13,143 nt of DNA from an uncultured Prevotella sp. (GTDB lineage Bacteria; Bacteroidota; Bacteroidia; Bacteroidales; Bacteroidaceae), in the NCBI GenBank assembly GCA_900548745.1, contig URLQ01000078.1:1-13143 (forward strand). Reading direction: 5' to 3'. Of the stretch, positions 6,299 through 13,143 are shown one piece after another; the first letter of the stretch is position 1, and each line of letters opens with the position of its first letter. A program made the translations under genes and the position numbers. The notes beneath the pieces are model-generated. The model searched no databases. It worked only from the letters and a program-made list of their open reading frames with translations, and was not told the DNA's origin.

Positions 6299-7399
6299 AT
6301 GGCACTAAAATGTGGTATCGTGGGACTCCCTAACGTGGGAAAATCCACTCTTTTCAATTGCCTTTCAAGCGCAAAGGCACAGGCAGCAAACTTCCCATTC
6401 TGCACTATAGAACCTAACGTGGGCGTCATTACCGTACCTGACGACCGACTGACTAAACTCGCAGAGATTGTTCATCCAGGACGTATCGTGCCGGCAACAT
6501 GCGAGATTGTAGACATTGCAGGACTCGTAAAGGGTGCCAGCAAGGGTGAAGGACTGGGCAACAAATTCCTCGGAAACATACGTGAGACGGATGCTATAAT
6601 ACATGTATTGCGCTGCTTCGATGACGACAACATCACTCATGTTGACGGAACTATCGATCCGGTACGCGATAAGGAAATCATAGACACCGAGCTGCAACTG
6701 AAAGACCTTGAGACTATCGAGGGACGTCTCAGCAAGCAGCAGAAGGTAGCACAGGCAGGAAACAAGGACGCCAAGATAGAAGTCGCCGTGCTGGAAGCAT
6801 ATAAGGAAGTGCTGGAGCAGGGAAAGAACGCACGCACCGTGGAGTTTGACTCCAAAGAGGAGCAGGAGGCTGCACGCAACCTCTTCCTGCTGACCGCAAA
6901 GCCTGTACTCTATGTCTGCAACGTTGATGAGACTTCGGCAAAGACAGGCAACGAATACTCAAAGCGCATCGAGGAGATTGCAAAAGAGGAAGGCGCAGAA
7001 ACTCTCGTCATTGCAGGAAAGACAGAGGAAGACATTGCCGGTCTGGAGACTTACGAGGACAAGAAGATGTTTCTCGACGAACTGGGACTGGAGGAAAGCG
7101 GCGTGAACCGTCTTATCAAGAAAGCCTACTCTCTGCTTAACCTTGAGACATTCATCACCGCAGGCGAAATGGAAGTAAAGGCATGGACCTACCACAAAGG
7201 ATGGAAGGCACCACAATGTGCCGGCGTAATCCACACAGACTTCGAGAAAGGATTCATCCGCGCAGAGGTCATAAAATACGAAGACTATATCCAGTATGGC
7301 TCCGAGGCTGCTGTACGCGAGGCTGGAAAGCTCGGCATCGAAGGAAAAGAATATGTTGTGCAGGACGGCGACATCATGCACTTCCGCTTTAACGTTTAA
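6299..7399 (+). CDS. ychF: YchF/OLA1-family ribosome-associated ATPase
   Basis: A cytosolic P-loop protein of the Obg class, 366 residues, the normal length. The P-loop is GLPNVGKST (9-17). Switch II/G3 is DIAGLVKGASKGEGLGN (72-88), and the base-recognition motif is NVDE (208-211) instead of the GTPase NKxD. This change makes YchF prefer ATP over GTP. Residues about 125-195 form the coiled-coil insertion, and residues about 280-366 form the C-terminal TGS domain (TAGEMEVKAWT to MHFRFNV). In E. coli the protein binds the 70S ribosome and affects the oxidative stress response and translation initiation at unusual starts. The ATG at 6299 gives the conserved MALKCGIVGLPNVG beginning. lgt follows after 53 bases with no terminator between them, so the two may share a transcript. 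Confidence 0.96.
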   Translation: MALKCGIVGLPNVGKSTLFNCLSSAKAQAANFPFCTIEPNVGVITVPDDRLTKLAEIVHPGRIVPATCEIVDIAGLVKGASKGEGLGNKFLGNIRETDAIIHVLRCFDDDNITHVDGTIDPVRDKEIIDTELQLKDLETIEGRLSKQQKVAQAGNKDAKIEVAVLEAYKEVLEQGKNARTVEFDSKEEQEAARNLFLLTAKPVLYVCNVDETSAKTGNEYSKRIEEIAKEEGAETLVIAGKTEEDIAGLETYEDKKMFLDELGLEESGVNRLIKKAYSLLNLETFITAGEMEVKAWTYHKGWKAPQCAGVIHTDFEKGFIRAEVIKYEDYIQYGSEAAVREAGKLGIEGKEYVVQDGDIMHFRFNV

Positions 7400-7452
7400 T
7401 CCGCCCCTACCCTCCCCAATGGAAGAAAAGGCTAATAAAAACACAATACAAG

Positions 7453-8283
7453 ATGTTGTATATAGACTGGAACCCAAGCATTGAGGCTTTCCATATAGGC
7501 GGTTTCGCCATGCGCTGGTATGCGCTGTGCTGGCTGATAGGACTGCTGTCGGCATACTTTATCGTAAGGCAGTTGTATAAAGAGCAGAAGATAAAGAGCG
7601 AACTCTTTGAGCCCCTGTTCATATATTGCTTCGTGGGAATACTCATCGGAGCAAGACTCGGACATTGCCTCTTCTATGAGCCTGACTATTTCCTCTCCTC
7701 GGGAAAACATATCGTGGAGATGCTTCTGCCAATACGCTTTCTCGAATACGGAGGATGGAAATTCACAGGCTATGCAGGACTGGCAAGCCACGGCGGAACA
7801 TTAGGACTGATGATTGCACTATGGCTCTATGTAAGGCGCAGCAAGCTACCTATATGGCAGGTGCTCGACAACATAGCTATCGCCACACCCGTAACGGCAT
7901 GCTTCATACGCCTCGGCAACCTTATGAATTCCGAGATAATAGGCAAGGTGACCGATGTGCCGTGGGCTTTTGTCTTCGAGCAGGTTGACATGCAGCCACG
8001 CCATCCGGGCCAGCTCTACGAGGCTATAGCATACGCCATACTCTTCTTCATCGGCTGGTATATATACAGAAAGAAGCCTCAAAAGGTAGGCACCGGATTC
8101 TTCTTCGGCCTCTGCCTTACATACATCTTCACCGCACGCTTCTTCATAGAGTATACAAAGGAGGTGCAGGAAGCATTCGAGGTCTCTCTCCCACTCGACA
8201 TGGGACAGATTCTATCCATACCGTTCATCATCATCGGAATACTCTGCATGAAGGGCGGAAAGTGGATGAAATGGTCGAAATAA
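7453..8283 (+). CDS. lgt: Prolipoprotein diacylglyceryl transferase
   Basis: An inner-membrane enzyme that moves diacylglyceryl from phosphatidylglycerol to the lipobox cysteine of prolipoproteins, the first step of lipoprotein maturation. The 276-residue product has about seven hydrophobic segments. It also has the family motifs: MRWYAL (20-25), GARLGHCLFY (66-75), the essential HGG (113-115), the Lgt signature RLGNLMNSEIIG (153-164, with R153, N156 and E161), RHPGQLYEA (183-191) and ARFFIEY (228-234) with the late conserved Arg at 229. The expected RHPSQLYE reads RHPGQLYE here, a common variant. The ATG at 7453 gives the usual short N-terminus before the first helix. It is 53 bases downstream of ychF, and a strong terminator starts 20 bases after its stop. 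Confidence 0.96.
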   Translation: MLYIDWNPSIEAFHIGGFAMRWYALCWLIGLLSAYFIVRQLYKEQKIKSELFEPLFIYCFVGILIGARLGHCLFYEPDYFLSSGKHIVEMLLPIRFLEYGGWKFTGYAGLASHGGTLGLMIALWLYVRRSKLPIWQVLDNIAIATPVTACFIRLGNLMNSEIIGKVTDVPWAFVFEQVDMQPRHPGQLYEAIAYAILFFIGWYIYRKKPQKVGTGFFFGLCLTYIFTARFFIEYTKEVQEAFEVSLPLDMGQILSIPFIIIGILCMKGGKWMKWSK

Positions 8284-8303
8284 TACTGATCATATAATAT
8301 AAC

Positions 8304-8362
8304 AAGTGCATATCAGGCATGGAAGAGAACCACTCTCCTACCCTGATATGCACTTATTTTTT
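8304..8362 (+). terminator. Rho-independent terminator after lgt
   Basis: AAGTGCATATCAGG (8304-8317) pairs perfectly over 14 bp with CCTGATATGCACTT (8342-8355), followed by ATTTTTT (8356-8362). The apical region can form a smaller stem, AGAG 8324-8327 with CTCT 8333-8336 plus GG/CC below it. Because the outer stem is preceded by few A residues, it should work mainly in the + direction, ending the ychF-lgt transcript. Confidence 0.88.
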
Positions 8363-8416
8363 AAAGAAACAATATATTATAAAATATGAAAGCCAATAAA
8401 TAAAATTGAAATACAG

Positions 8417-8479
8417 CTTTTATTTTATAAAACAAAACCTTTATTTTATTACGTACAACCTTTATTTTATAAAATAAAA
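8417..8479. repeat. Three tandem imperfect 21-bp AT-rich repeats
   Basis: Three head-to-tail units at 8417-8437, 8438-8458 and 8459-8479 each contain TTTATTTTAT, starting at 8419, 8440 and 8461, exactly 21 bp apart. Units 1 and 3 differ at two positions; unit 2 differs from unit 3 at four. Unit 3 also holds a perfect 18-bp palindrome at 8461-8478. The 21-bp spacing is two helical turns, so each copy faces the same side of the DNA, as in arrays for a cooperatively binding protein. The array lies about 90 bp upstream of the mutS -33 box. It may be an upstream promoter element, a protein-binding array, or a simple AT-rich duplication. Confidence 0.65.
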
Positions 8480-8565
8480 GCCATATTTTAGTTTTTGCCG
8501 GCTATTTAAGAATAAAAGAACTACAGATTTCTTTATATTTATAAACAACATTTCTCCTTTTCTAT
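8480..8565. other. AT-rich spacer between the 21-bp repeats and the mutS promoter
   Basis: No open frame, RNA gene or terminator is visible. Together with 8284-8416 this forms the 424-base gap between lgt and mutS. That gap holds only the lgt terminator, the repeat array, the mutS promoter and the leader hairpin. Confidence 0.5.
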
Positions 8566-8596
8566 TTTGCCATTTCCCACGAATAGAGTAAATTTG
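8566..8596 (+). promoter_or_regulatory. Bacteroidetes-type promoter of the mutS operon
   Basis: TTTG at 8566-8569 and TAAATTTG at 8589-8596 are separated by 19 bp, an exact fit to the phylum consensus. The predicted start near 8603 leaves a leader of about 105 bases before the mutS ATG, which contains the hairpin at 8619-8650. Confidence 0.75.
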
Positions 8597-8618
8597 CAAA
8601 TTGCCTGAGTATGCTGAC

Positions 8619-8650
8619 TGCGGTAGCCATGCATATTGCATGGCTCCGCA
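8619..8650 (+). other. Stable hairpin in the mutS leader
   Basis: AGCCATGCA (8625-8633) pairs with TGCATGGCT (8637-8645) around a TAT loop, and TGCGG (8619-8623) pairs with CCGCA (8646-8650), leaving one bulged T at 8624. That is 14 pairs in 32 bases, in an otherwise AT-rich leader. No T-run follows, so it is not an intrinsic terminator. It may stabilise the mRNA, bind a protein, or be a DNA dyad recognised by a regulator. Confidence 0.6.
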
Positions 8651-8707
8651 ACAGAATACTTTAAGGCTTTATTTGAACAATAATCAGACTATAGTTTCAT
8701 TAAATAT

Positions 8708-11335
8708 ATGGCAAAAAAGGAAAAGGGACTCACACCGATGATGCAGCAGTTCTTCTCGCTGAAGGCTAAACATCCAGACGCTCTGCTGCTCTTCCGCTGT
8801 GGCGACTTCTACGAGACTTACTGTGACGACGCCGTGGATGCAAGCCGCATACTCGGAATAACGCTGACAAAAAGAAACAACTCGGGAAGCAGTCCGTCTA
8901 CCGAAATGGCAGGATTCCCTCATCATGCCCTCGACACTTATCTGCCTAAACTAATCAGAGCGGGTAGGAGAGTGGCTATATGCGACCAGCTGGAAGACCC
9001 GAAACTGACGAAAAAACTCGTGAAACGAGGCATTACAGAACTCGTCACACCGGGCGTTGCCATGACTGACAACGTGCTGAACTACAAGGAAAACAACTTC
9101 CTCGCAGCCGTGCACTTCGGCAAAGGCTCCTGCGGAGTGGCGTTCCTGGACATTTCAACAGGAGAATTCCTCACCACAGAAGGTCCCTACGACTACATTC
9201 AGAAGCTGATTGCCAACTTCCAGCCTAAGGAGGTACTCTTTGAAAGAGGCAGGAAAGCGGACTTCGAGAGATTCTTCGGCACAAAACATTGTGTGTTCGA
9301 GCTCGACGAATGGGTGTTCAACGAGCAGACTGCAAGACAGAAACTGCAGAAGCATTTCAGCGTAAAGAACCTGAAAGGATTCGGCATAGACCACCTGAAA
9401 AACGGCATCGTGGCAAGCGGAGCCGTACTGCAATATCTTGAAATTACGCAACATACACATATCAGCCATATCACTTCGCTATCGAGAATAGACGAAGAGA
9501 GGTTTGTAAGACTCGACAACTTCACCATCCGCTCACTTGAACTCACATCGTCGATGCAGGACGGAGGAAGCGCCCTGATAGACGTGCTCGACCGCACGGC
9601 ATCGCCTATGGGAGCAAGAATGCTGAACAGATGGGTTAGATTCCCTCTGCGCAACGCCGCCGACATAGACAAAAGGCTCGACGTAGTGGAGGAGTTCTTC
9701 AAGGATACCATGCTCCGCCAGACCATCGACGAGAACATCTGTGGAGTGGGAGACCTGGAGCGCATAACGGCAAAGGTGGCTACAGGAAGGGTGACACCAA
9801 GGGAAATGGTGCAGCTGAAGAACGCTCTGCTCGCCATGAAACCTATCAAGGAAGTGTGCGCAGCATCAAGCAACGCCACGCTATCCCTGATGGCTGAGAA
9901 GATTGACGACTGCAAGGAACTCAGCGACCGCATAGAAATGGAGATAGAACCGGACCCGCCACAACTCGTAAACAAGGGACACGTGATAAGAAACGGAGTG
10001 GACGAGGAGCTGGACCGCACACGAGACATTGCATACAACGGCAAGGACTACCTGCTGAAAATACAGGAACGCGAAACGCAAAAGACTGGAATAAGCAGCT
10101 TGAAGATCGGCTACAACAACGTGTTCGGATACTATCTTGAAGTGCGCAACATACATAAAGACAAGGTGCCGGAAACATGGATAAGGAAACAGACTCTTGC
10201 CAATGCGGAACGCTACATCACACAGGAGCTGAAACAATACGAGGAGCAGATTCTCGGAGCGGAGGACAGGATACTGCAACTGGAGACACGCCTGTACGGA
10301 GAACTCGTACAATCATCGCAACACTATATACATACAATACAGAAAGATGCACATATCATAGCGCAACTCGACTGCCTGCTGTCTTTCGCCAAGACCGCCG
10401 AGGAGCACCGCTACGTAAGGCCGCAGGTCCTGCAAGACGATATAGTGATAGACATCAGGCAAGGCAGACACCCTGTAATAGAAACACAGATGCCGGTAGG
10501 GGAGAGCTATGTGCCAAACGACATATATCTCGACGACAAGAAGCAACAGATAATGATCATCACCGGACCGAACATGGCAGGAAAGTCGGCATTGCTAAGA
10601 CAAACGGCACTCATCACGCTGATGGCACAGATAGGAAGCTATGTGCCGGCAGAAAGCGCAAAGATAGGAATAGTGGACAAGATATTCACCCGTGTGGGAG
10701 CAAGCGACAACATCTCTATGGGAGAATCCACATTCATGGTGGAGATGACGGAGGCTGCCAACATACTGAACAACGTGACGCCACGCAGCCTGGTACTCTT
10801 TGACGAGCTCGGAAGAGGAACAAGCACATACGACGGAATATCCATAGCATGGGCTATCGTGGAATATCTGCACGAACAGCCACGTGCCGCCGCACGCACT
10901 CTCTTTGCCACACACTACCATGAGCTGAACGAAATGGAAAAGAACTTCACGAGGATAAAGAACTATAACGTAAGCGTGAAGGAAATGAACGGCAAGGTTA
11001 TCTTCCTGCGCCGCCTTGAAAGAGGAGGGTCGGAACATTCCTTCGGTATTCATGTGGCACAGATTGCCGGCATGCCCAAAAGCATCATAAACCGCGCCAA
11101 CACCATACTGAAGCAGCTTGAGGCTGACAACAGCGGGGTGGGGGCTGCAGGGAAAGCTGCCGTAGAGAACATTTCCGCACCTGCGGAAGGTTCGCAGCTG
11201 AGCTTCTTCCAGCTGGACGACCCGGTACTATGCCAGGTAAGGGACGAGATCCTCGGACTCGACATAAATAATCTCACGCCTATGGAGGCACTTAACAAAC
11301 TCAATGATATAAAGACTATTGTAGGAGGAAAATGA
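8708..11335 (+). CDS. mutS: DNA mismatch repair protein MutS
   Basis: This 875-residue ATPase binds mismatches and small loops in DNA as a dimer and starts repair with MutL. The length is typical of MutS1. Domain I holds the mismatch-reading Phe-x-Glu motif in CGDFYETYCDD (F34, E36). The connector, lever and clamp domains follow through about residue 560. The ATPase domain has Walker A GPNMAGKS (620-627), the STFMVEM motif near 675-681, Walker B LVLFDELGRGTSTYDG (D699, E700) and the ATHYHEL switch (734-740). The end (PMEALNKLNDIK) is the small C-terminal helix-loop-helix used in dimer contact. No motif is missing, so it should be active. Codon use is rich in ATA, AGA and AGG compared with fprA or leuS, which fits a modestly expressed gene. 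The stop overlaps the start of the next gene (ATGA). Confidence 0.97.
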   Translation: MAKKEKGLTPMMQQFFSLKAKHPDALLLFRCGDFYETYCDDAVDASRILGITLTKRNNSGSSPSTEMAGFPHHALDTYLPKLIRAGRRVAICDQLEDPKLTKKLVKRGITELVTPGVAMTDNVLNYKENNFLAAVHFGKGSCGVAFLDISTGEFLTTEGPYDYIQKLIANFQPKEVLFERGRKADFERFFGTKHCVFELDEWVFNEQTARQKLQKHFSVKNLKGFGIDHLKNGIVASGAVLQYLEITQHTHISHITSLSRIDEERFVRLDNFTIRSLELTSSMQDGGSALIDVLDRTASPMGARMLNRWVRFPLRNAADIDKRLDVVEEFFKDTMLRQTIDENICGVGDLERITAKVATGRVTPREMVQLKNALLAMKPIKEVCAASSNATLSLMAEKIDDCKELSDRIEMEIEPDPPQLVNKGHVIRNGVDEELDRTRDIAYNGKDYLLKIQERETQKTGISSLKIGYNNVFGYYLEVRNIHKDKVPETWIRKQTLANAERYITQELKQYEEQILGAEDRILQLETRLYGELVQSSQHYIHTIQKDAHIIAQLDCLLSFAKTAEEHRYVRPQVLQDDIVIDIRQGRHPVIETQMPVGESYVPNDIYLDDKKQQIMIITGPNMAGKSALLRQTALITLMAQIGSYVPAESAKIGIVDKIFTRVGASDNISMGESTFMVEMTEAANILNNVTPRSLVLFDELGRGTSTYDGISIAWAIVEYLHEQPRAAARTLFATHYHELNEMEKNFTRIKNYNVSVKEMNGKVIFLRRLERGGSEHSFGIHVAQIAGMPKSIINRANTILKQLEADNSGVGAAGKAAVENISAPAEGSQLSFFQLDDPVLCQVRDEILGLDINNLTPMEALNKLNDIKTIVGGK
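11323..11328 (+). promoter_or_regulatory. Strong Shine-Dalgarno inside the end of mutS for the GNAT gene
   Basis: AGGAGG stands three bases before the ATG at 11332. Full Shine-Dalgarno sequences are unusual among the genes of this window, most of which have A-rich leaders. It encodes the Gly-Gly of the last MutS codons at the same time. Confidence 0.6.
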
Positions 11336-11832
11336 TAAACGAAACAGTAATACGCCACGTTGCAGAAAAGGATGCCGCGACGATAACAAGAATATACAAC
11401 CACTACATAACGGATACTACTACCAGCTTCGAGATGAAAGCTCTGTCAGAGGATGAAATGCTGGGCAGGATAAAGGATATATCATCTCACTACCCGTATT
11501 TCGTGGCGGAACAGAAGGGTAGGGTAGTAGGCTACTGCTACGTGCATCAATGGAAAGACCGTGCTGCATACTGCAACACACTTGAAGTAACCATATATCT
11601 CGACCCTGAGCATAAGGGCTGCGGAACAGGCTCCCTGCTGATGAAGCACCTCATAGAGGCTTGCAGAAAACTCGACGGATGCAAGAACCTGATAGCCTGC
11701 ATAACGGAAGAGAATGCGGAAAGCATTGCCTTCCACAAGCGAATGGGCTTCGAAAAAGTGTCACACTTCAAGAAAGTGGGGTATAAATTAGGCAGATGGC
11801 TTGATATCGTAGACATGGAAATGATGCTGTGA
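11332..11832 (+). CDS. GNAT-family N-acetyltransferase, phosphinothricin/methionine-sulfoximine type
   Basis: A 166-residue acetyl-CoA-dependent transferase. It starts with the GNAT pattern IRHVAEKDAATITRIYNHYI (7-26) and TTTSFE (30-34), typical of the Pat/YncA (MnaT) subgroup. That subgroup acetylates phosphinothricin, methionine sulfoximine or methionine sulfone, or related amino groups. The central strand EVTIYLDPEHKGCGTGSLLM (85-104) contains the acetyl-CoA pyrophosphate loop HKGCGTG (94-100). The end carries the conserved FHKRMGFEKVSHFKKVGYKLGRWLDIVDM. Its start overlaps the mutS stop by four bases and has a strong Shine-Dalgarno, so translation is coupled to mutS. No functional tie to mismatch repair is known to me. 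The true substrate cannot be told from sequence, and the subgroup name should be read as similarity only. Confidence 0.9.
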   Translation: MINETVIRHVAEKDAATITRIYNHYITDTTTSFEMKALSEDEMLGRIKDISSHYPYFVAEQKGRVVGYCYVHQWKDRAAYCNTLEVTIYLDPEHKGCGTGSLLMKHLIEACRKLDGCKNLIACITEENAESIAFHKRMGFEKVSHFKKVGYKLGRWLDIVDMEMML

Positions 11833-11877
11833 GTTAGGGTTTTATACAAAAAAGCAGAATATTTCACCTATTTATAT

Positions 11878-11885
11878 TATCTTTG
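11878..11885 (+). promoter_or_regulatory. -7 element of the leuS promoter
   Basis: TATCTTTG fits TAnnTTTG and lies 31 bases before the leuS start codon, giving a short leader of about 25 bases. No TTTG is present 19-21 bp upstream, so the -33 box is degenerate. The 84-base gap after the GNAT gene shows no terminator, so some readthrough from mutS is possible. Confidence 0.6.
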
Positions 11886-11916
11886 CAAAGGAAAACAATA
11901 AAAACACTATATAACA

Positions 11917-13143
11917 ATGGAGTATAACTTCAACGAAATTGAACAGAAATGGCAGCGCCAGTGGGTGGAAGACAAGACCTACAAGGTGGCTGAAGACAAG
12001 GAGAAAAAGAAATTCTACGTGCTCAACATGTTCCCTTACCCTTCTGGTGCGGGACTGCATGTGGGGCATCCGCTTGGATATATTGCATCTGACATTTATG
12101 CCAGATACAAAAGGCTCAACGGCTTCAACGTGCTCAACCCTATGGGTTACGATGCCTACGGACTGCCTGCCGAGCAATATGCCATACAGACAGGACAGCA
12201 TCCTGCTATAACAACTGAGGTCAACATCAAGAGATACCGCGAACAGCTGGATAAGATAGGATTCTCGTTCGACTGGGACCGTGAGGTGAGAACCTGCGAC
12301 CCTAAATACTACAAATGGACACAATGGGCTTTCCAGAAGATGTTCAACTCCTTCTATTGCCTGAAATGCCAGAAGGCTATGCCTATAGAAGAACTCGTGA
12401 AGATGTTTGAAGAGAAGGGCAGCGCTGCGGCAGAGAATGTAGCAAAGAGCGAAGAGCTGTCTTTCACCGCTGAGGAATGGAAAGCCATGAGCGATAAAGA
12501 ACAGCAGCAGGTGCTGATGAACTATCGCATAGCTTATATCGGCGAGACAATGGTAAACTGGTGTGCCGGACTGGGCACCGTGCTTGCAAACGACGAGGTA
12601 GTAGACGGAGTGAGCGAGCGTGGCGGTTATCCTGTGGTACAGAAGAAGATGCGCCAGTGGTGTCTGCGTGTCAGCGCATACTCACAGCGTCTGCTCGACG
12701 GACTGAACACCGTTGACTGGAGCGACAGCATCAAGGAGACACAGAAGAACTGGATAGGTCGTTCTGAGGGAACAGAGATGCAGTTCAAGGTGGCTGGTCA
12801 GGATTGGGACTTTACTATCTTCACCACACGTGCCGACACTATATTCGGAGTTACATTCATGGTACTTGCACCGGAGAGCGAACTCGTAGAGAAACTTACT
12901 ACAGCGGAGCAGAAAGCTGAAGTAGAGGAATATCTTGCTTACGTGAAGAAACGTACGGAGCTTGACCGTATGGCAAACCATAAGGTAACCGGCGTGTTCT
13001 CTGGTTCTTATGCCGTAAACCCATTCACAGGAGAGAATATACCTATCTGGATTTCAGAATACGTTCTTGCCGGCTATGGCACAGGAGCCATCATGGCTGT
13101 TCCTGCCCATGACTCACGCGACTATGCCTTTGCCAAACATTTC
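11917..13143 (+). CDS. leuS: Leucyl-tRNA synthetase, N-terminal part (runs off the window)
   Basis: A class I aminoacyl-tRNA synthetase that charges tRNA-Leu and edits mischarged products. The first 409 residues are visible and the frame is open to the last base. MEYNFNEIEQKWQRQW is the usual start. The catalytic HIGH motif appears as HVGH (48-51) within SGAGLHVGHPLGY. GYDAYGLPAEQYAI is a conserved catalytic-core segment. The CP1 editing domain begins at about residue 230 and shows the Thr-rich TTRADTIFG motif and GTGAIMAVPAHDSRDYAFA, which includes the conserved Asp of the editing site. The zinc-ribbon region near NWCAGLGTVLANDEV and VSERGGYP keeps only one of the four Cys seen in E. coli LeuS, so it probably binds no zinc. 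I believe that is common in this phylum. The KMSKS motif and anticodon-binding domain lie beyond the window. Confidence 0.96.
   Translation, partial: MEYNFNEIEQKWQRQWVEDKTYKVAEDKEKKKFYVLNMFPYPSGAGLHVGHPLGYIASDIYARYKRLNGFNVLNPMGYDAYGLPAEQYAIQTGQHPAITTEVNIKRYREQLDKIGFSFDWDREVRTCDPKYYKWTQWAFQKMFNSFYCLKCQKAMPIEELVKMFEEKGSAAAENVAKSEELSFTAEEWKAMSDKEQQQVLMNYRIAYIGETMVNWCAGLGTVLANDEVVDGVSERGGYPVVQKKMRQWCLRVSAYSQRLLDGLNTVDWSDSIKETQKNWIGRSEGTEMQFKVAGQDWDFTIFTTRADTIFGVTFMVLAPESELVEKLTTAEQKAEVEEYLAYVKKRTELDRMANHKVTGVFSGSYAVNPFTGENIPIWISEYVLAGYGTGAIMAVPAHDSRDYAFAKHF

Noticed and set aside
9199..10044. Minus-strand open frame of 281 codons inside mutS
   Set aside because: It is Ser-rich shadow sequence produced by the codon pattern of mutS on the opposite strand; no motif or start context.
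10177..10803. Plus-strand open frame of 208 codons inside mutS in another frame
   Set aside because: It overlaps the conserved MutS ATPase domain completely and is rich in Arg, Asp and Thr from frame shadowing; no known family.

Overview
The window looks like a chromosomal segment of a Bacteroidota (order Bacteroidales) bacterium, most likely Prevotella-like; the genus is a guess. Three things support this. First, promoter elements have the Bacteroidetes form (TAnnTTTG near -7, TTTG near -33) upstream of several genes, whereas sigma70-type promoters are not obvious. Second, a small DUF4492 gene precedes cydA, an arrangement I know from this phylum. Third, the truncated first gene ends in a gingipain/Por-type C-terminal tail. 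All supported genes lie on the + strand. No tRNA, rRNA, CRISPR array or insertion sequence was seen.

Layout. 1-282: tail of a secreted protein. 283-720: a non-coding stretch with a large imperfect palindrome built of 8-bp units. 721-4768: an oxygen-handling operon, fprA (flavodiiron protein), a DUF4492 membrane peptide, cydA and cydB (cytochrome bd oxidase). In this sequence cydA is split by a +1 (or -2) frameshift near 3164. A strong terminator (4825-4862) closes the operon. 4909-6123: a single STAND/archaeal-type ATPase gene with a consensus promoter and two tandem 14-bp palindromic boxes just downstream of it, a likely operator. 6299-8283: ychF and lgt, ended by a strong terminator (8304-8362). 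8363-8707: AT-rich spacer with a three-copy 21-bp repeat, a consensus promoter and a stable leader hairpin before mutS. 8708-11832: mutS translationally coupled (ATGA overlap) to a GNAT acetyltransferase. 11917 to the window end: 5' part of leuS with its own promoter element.

How the genes work together. FprA and CydAB both reduce O2 to water, one in the cytosol and one at the membrane with quinol as donor, so the first operon fits O2 detoxification or microaerobic respiration in an anaerobe. The remaining genes are mostly housekeeping: a ribosome-associated ATPase, lipoprotein maturation, mismatch repair and leucyl-tRNA charging. I see no convincing new multi-gene system. The points most worth a second look are the cydA frameshift, the octamer palindrome, the operator-like repeats at the ATPase gene, and the repeat/hairpin leader of mutS.
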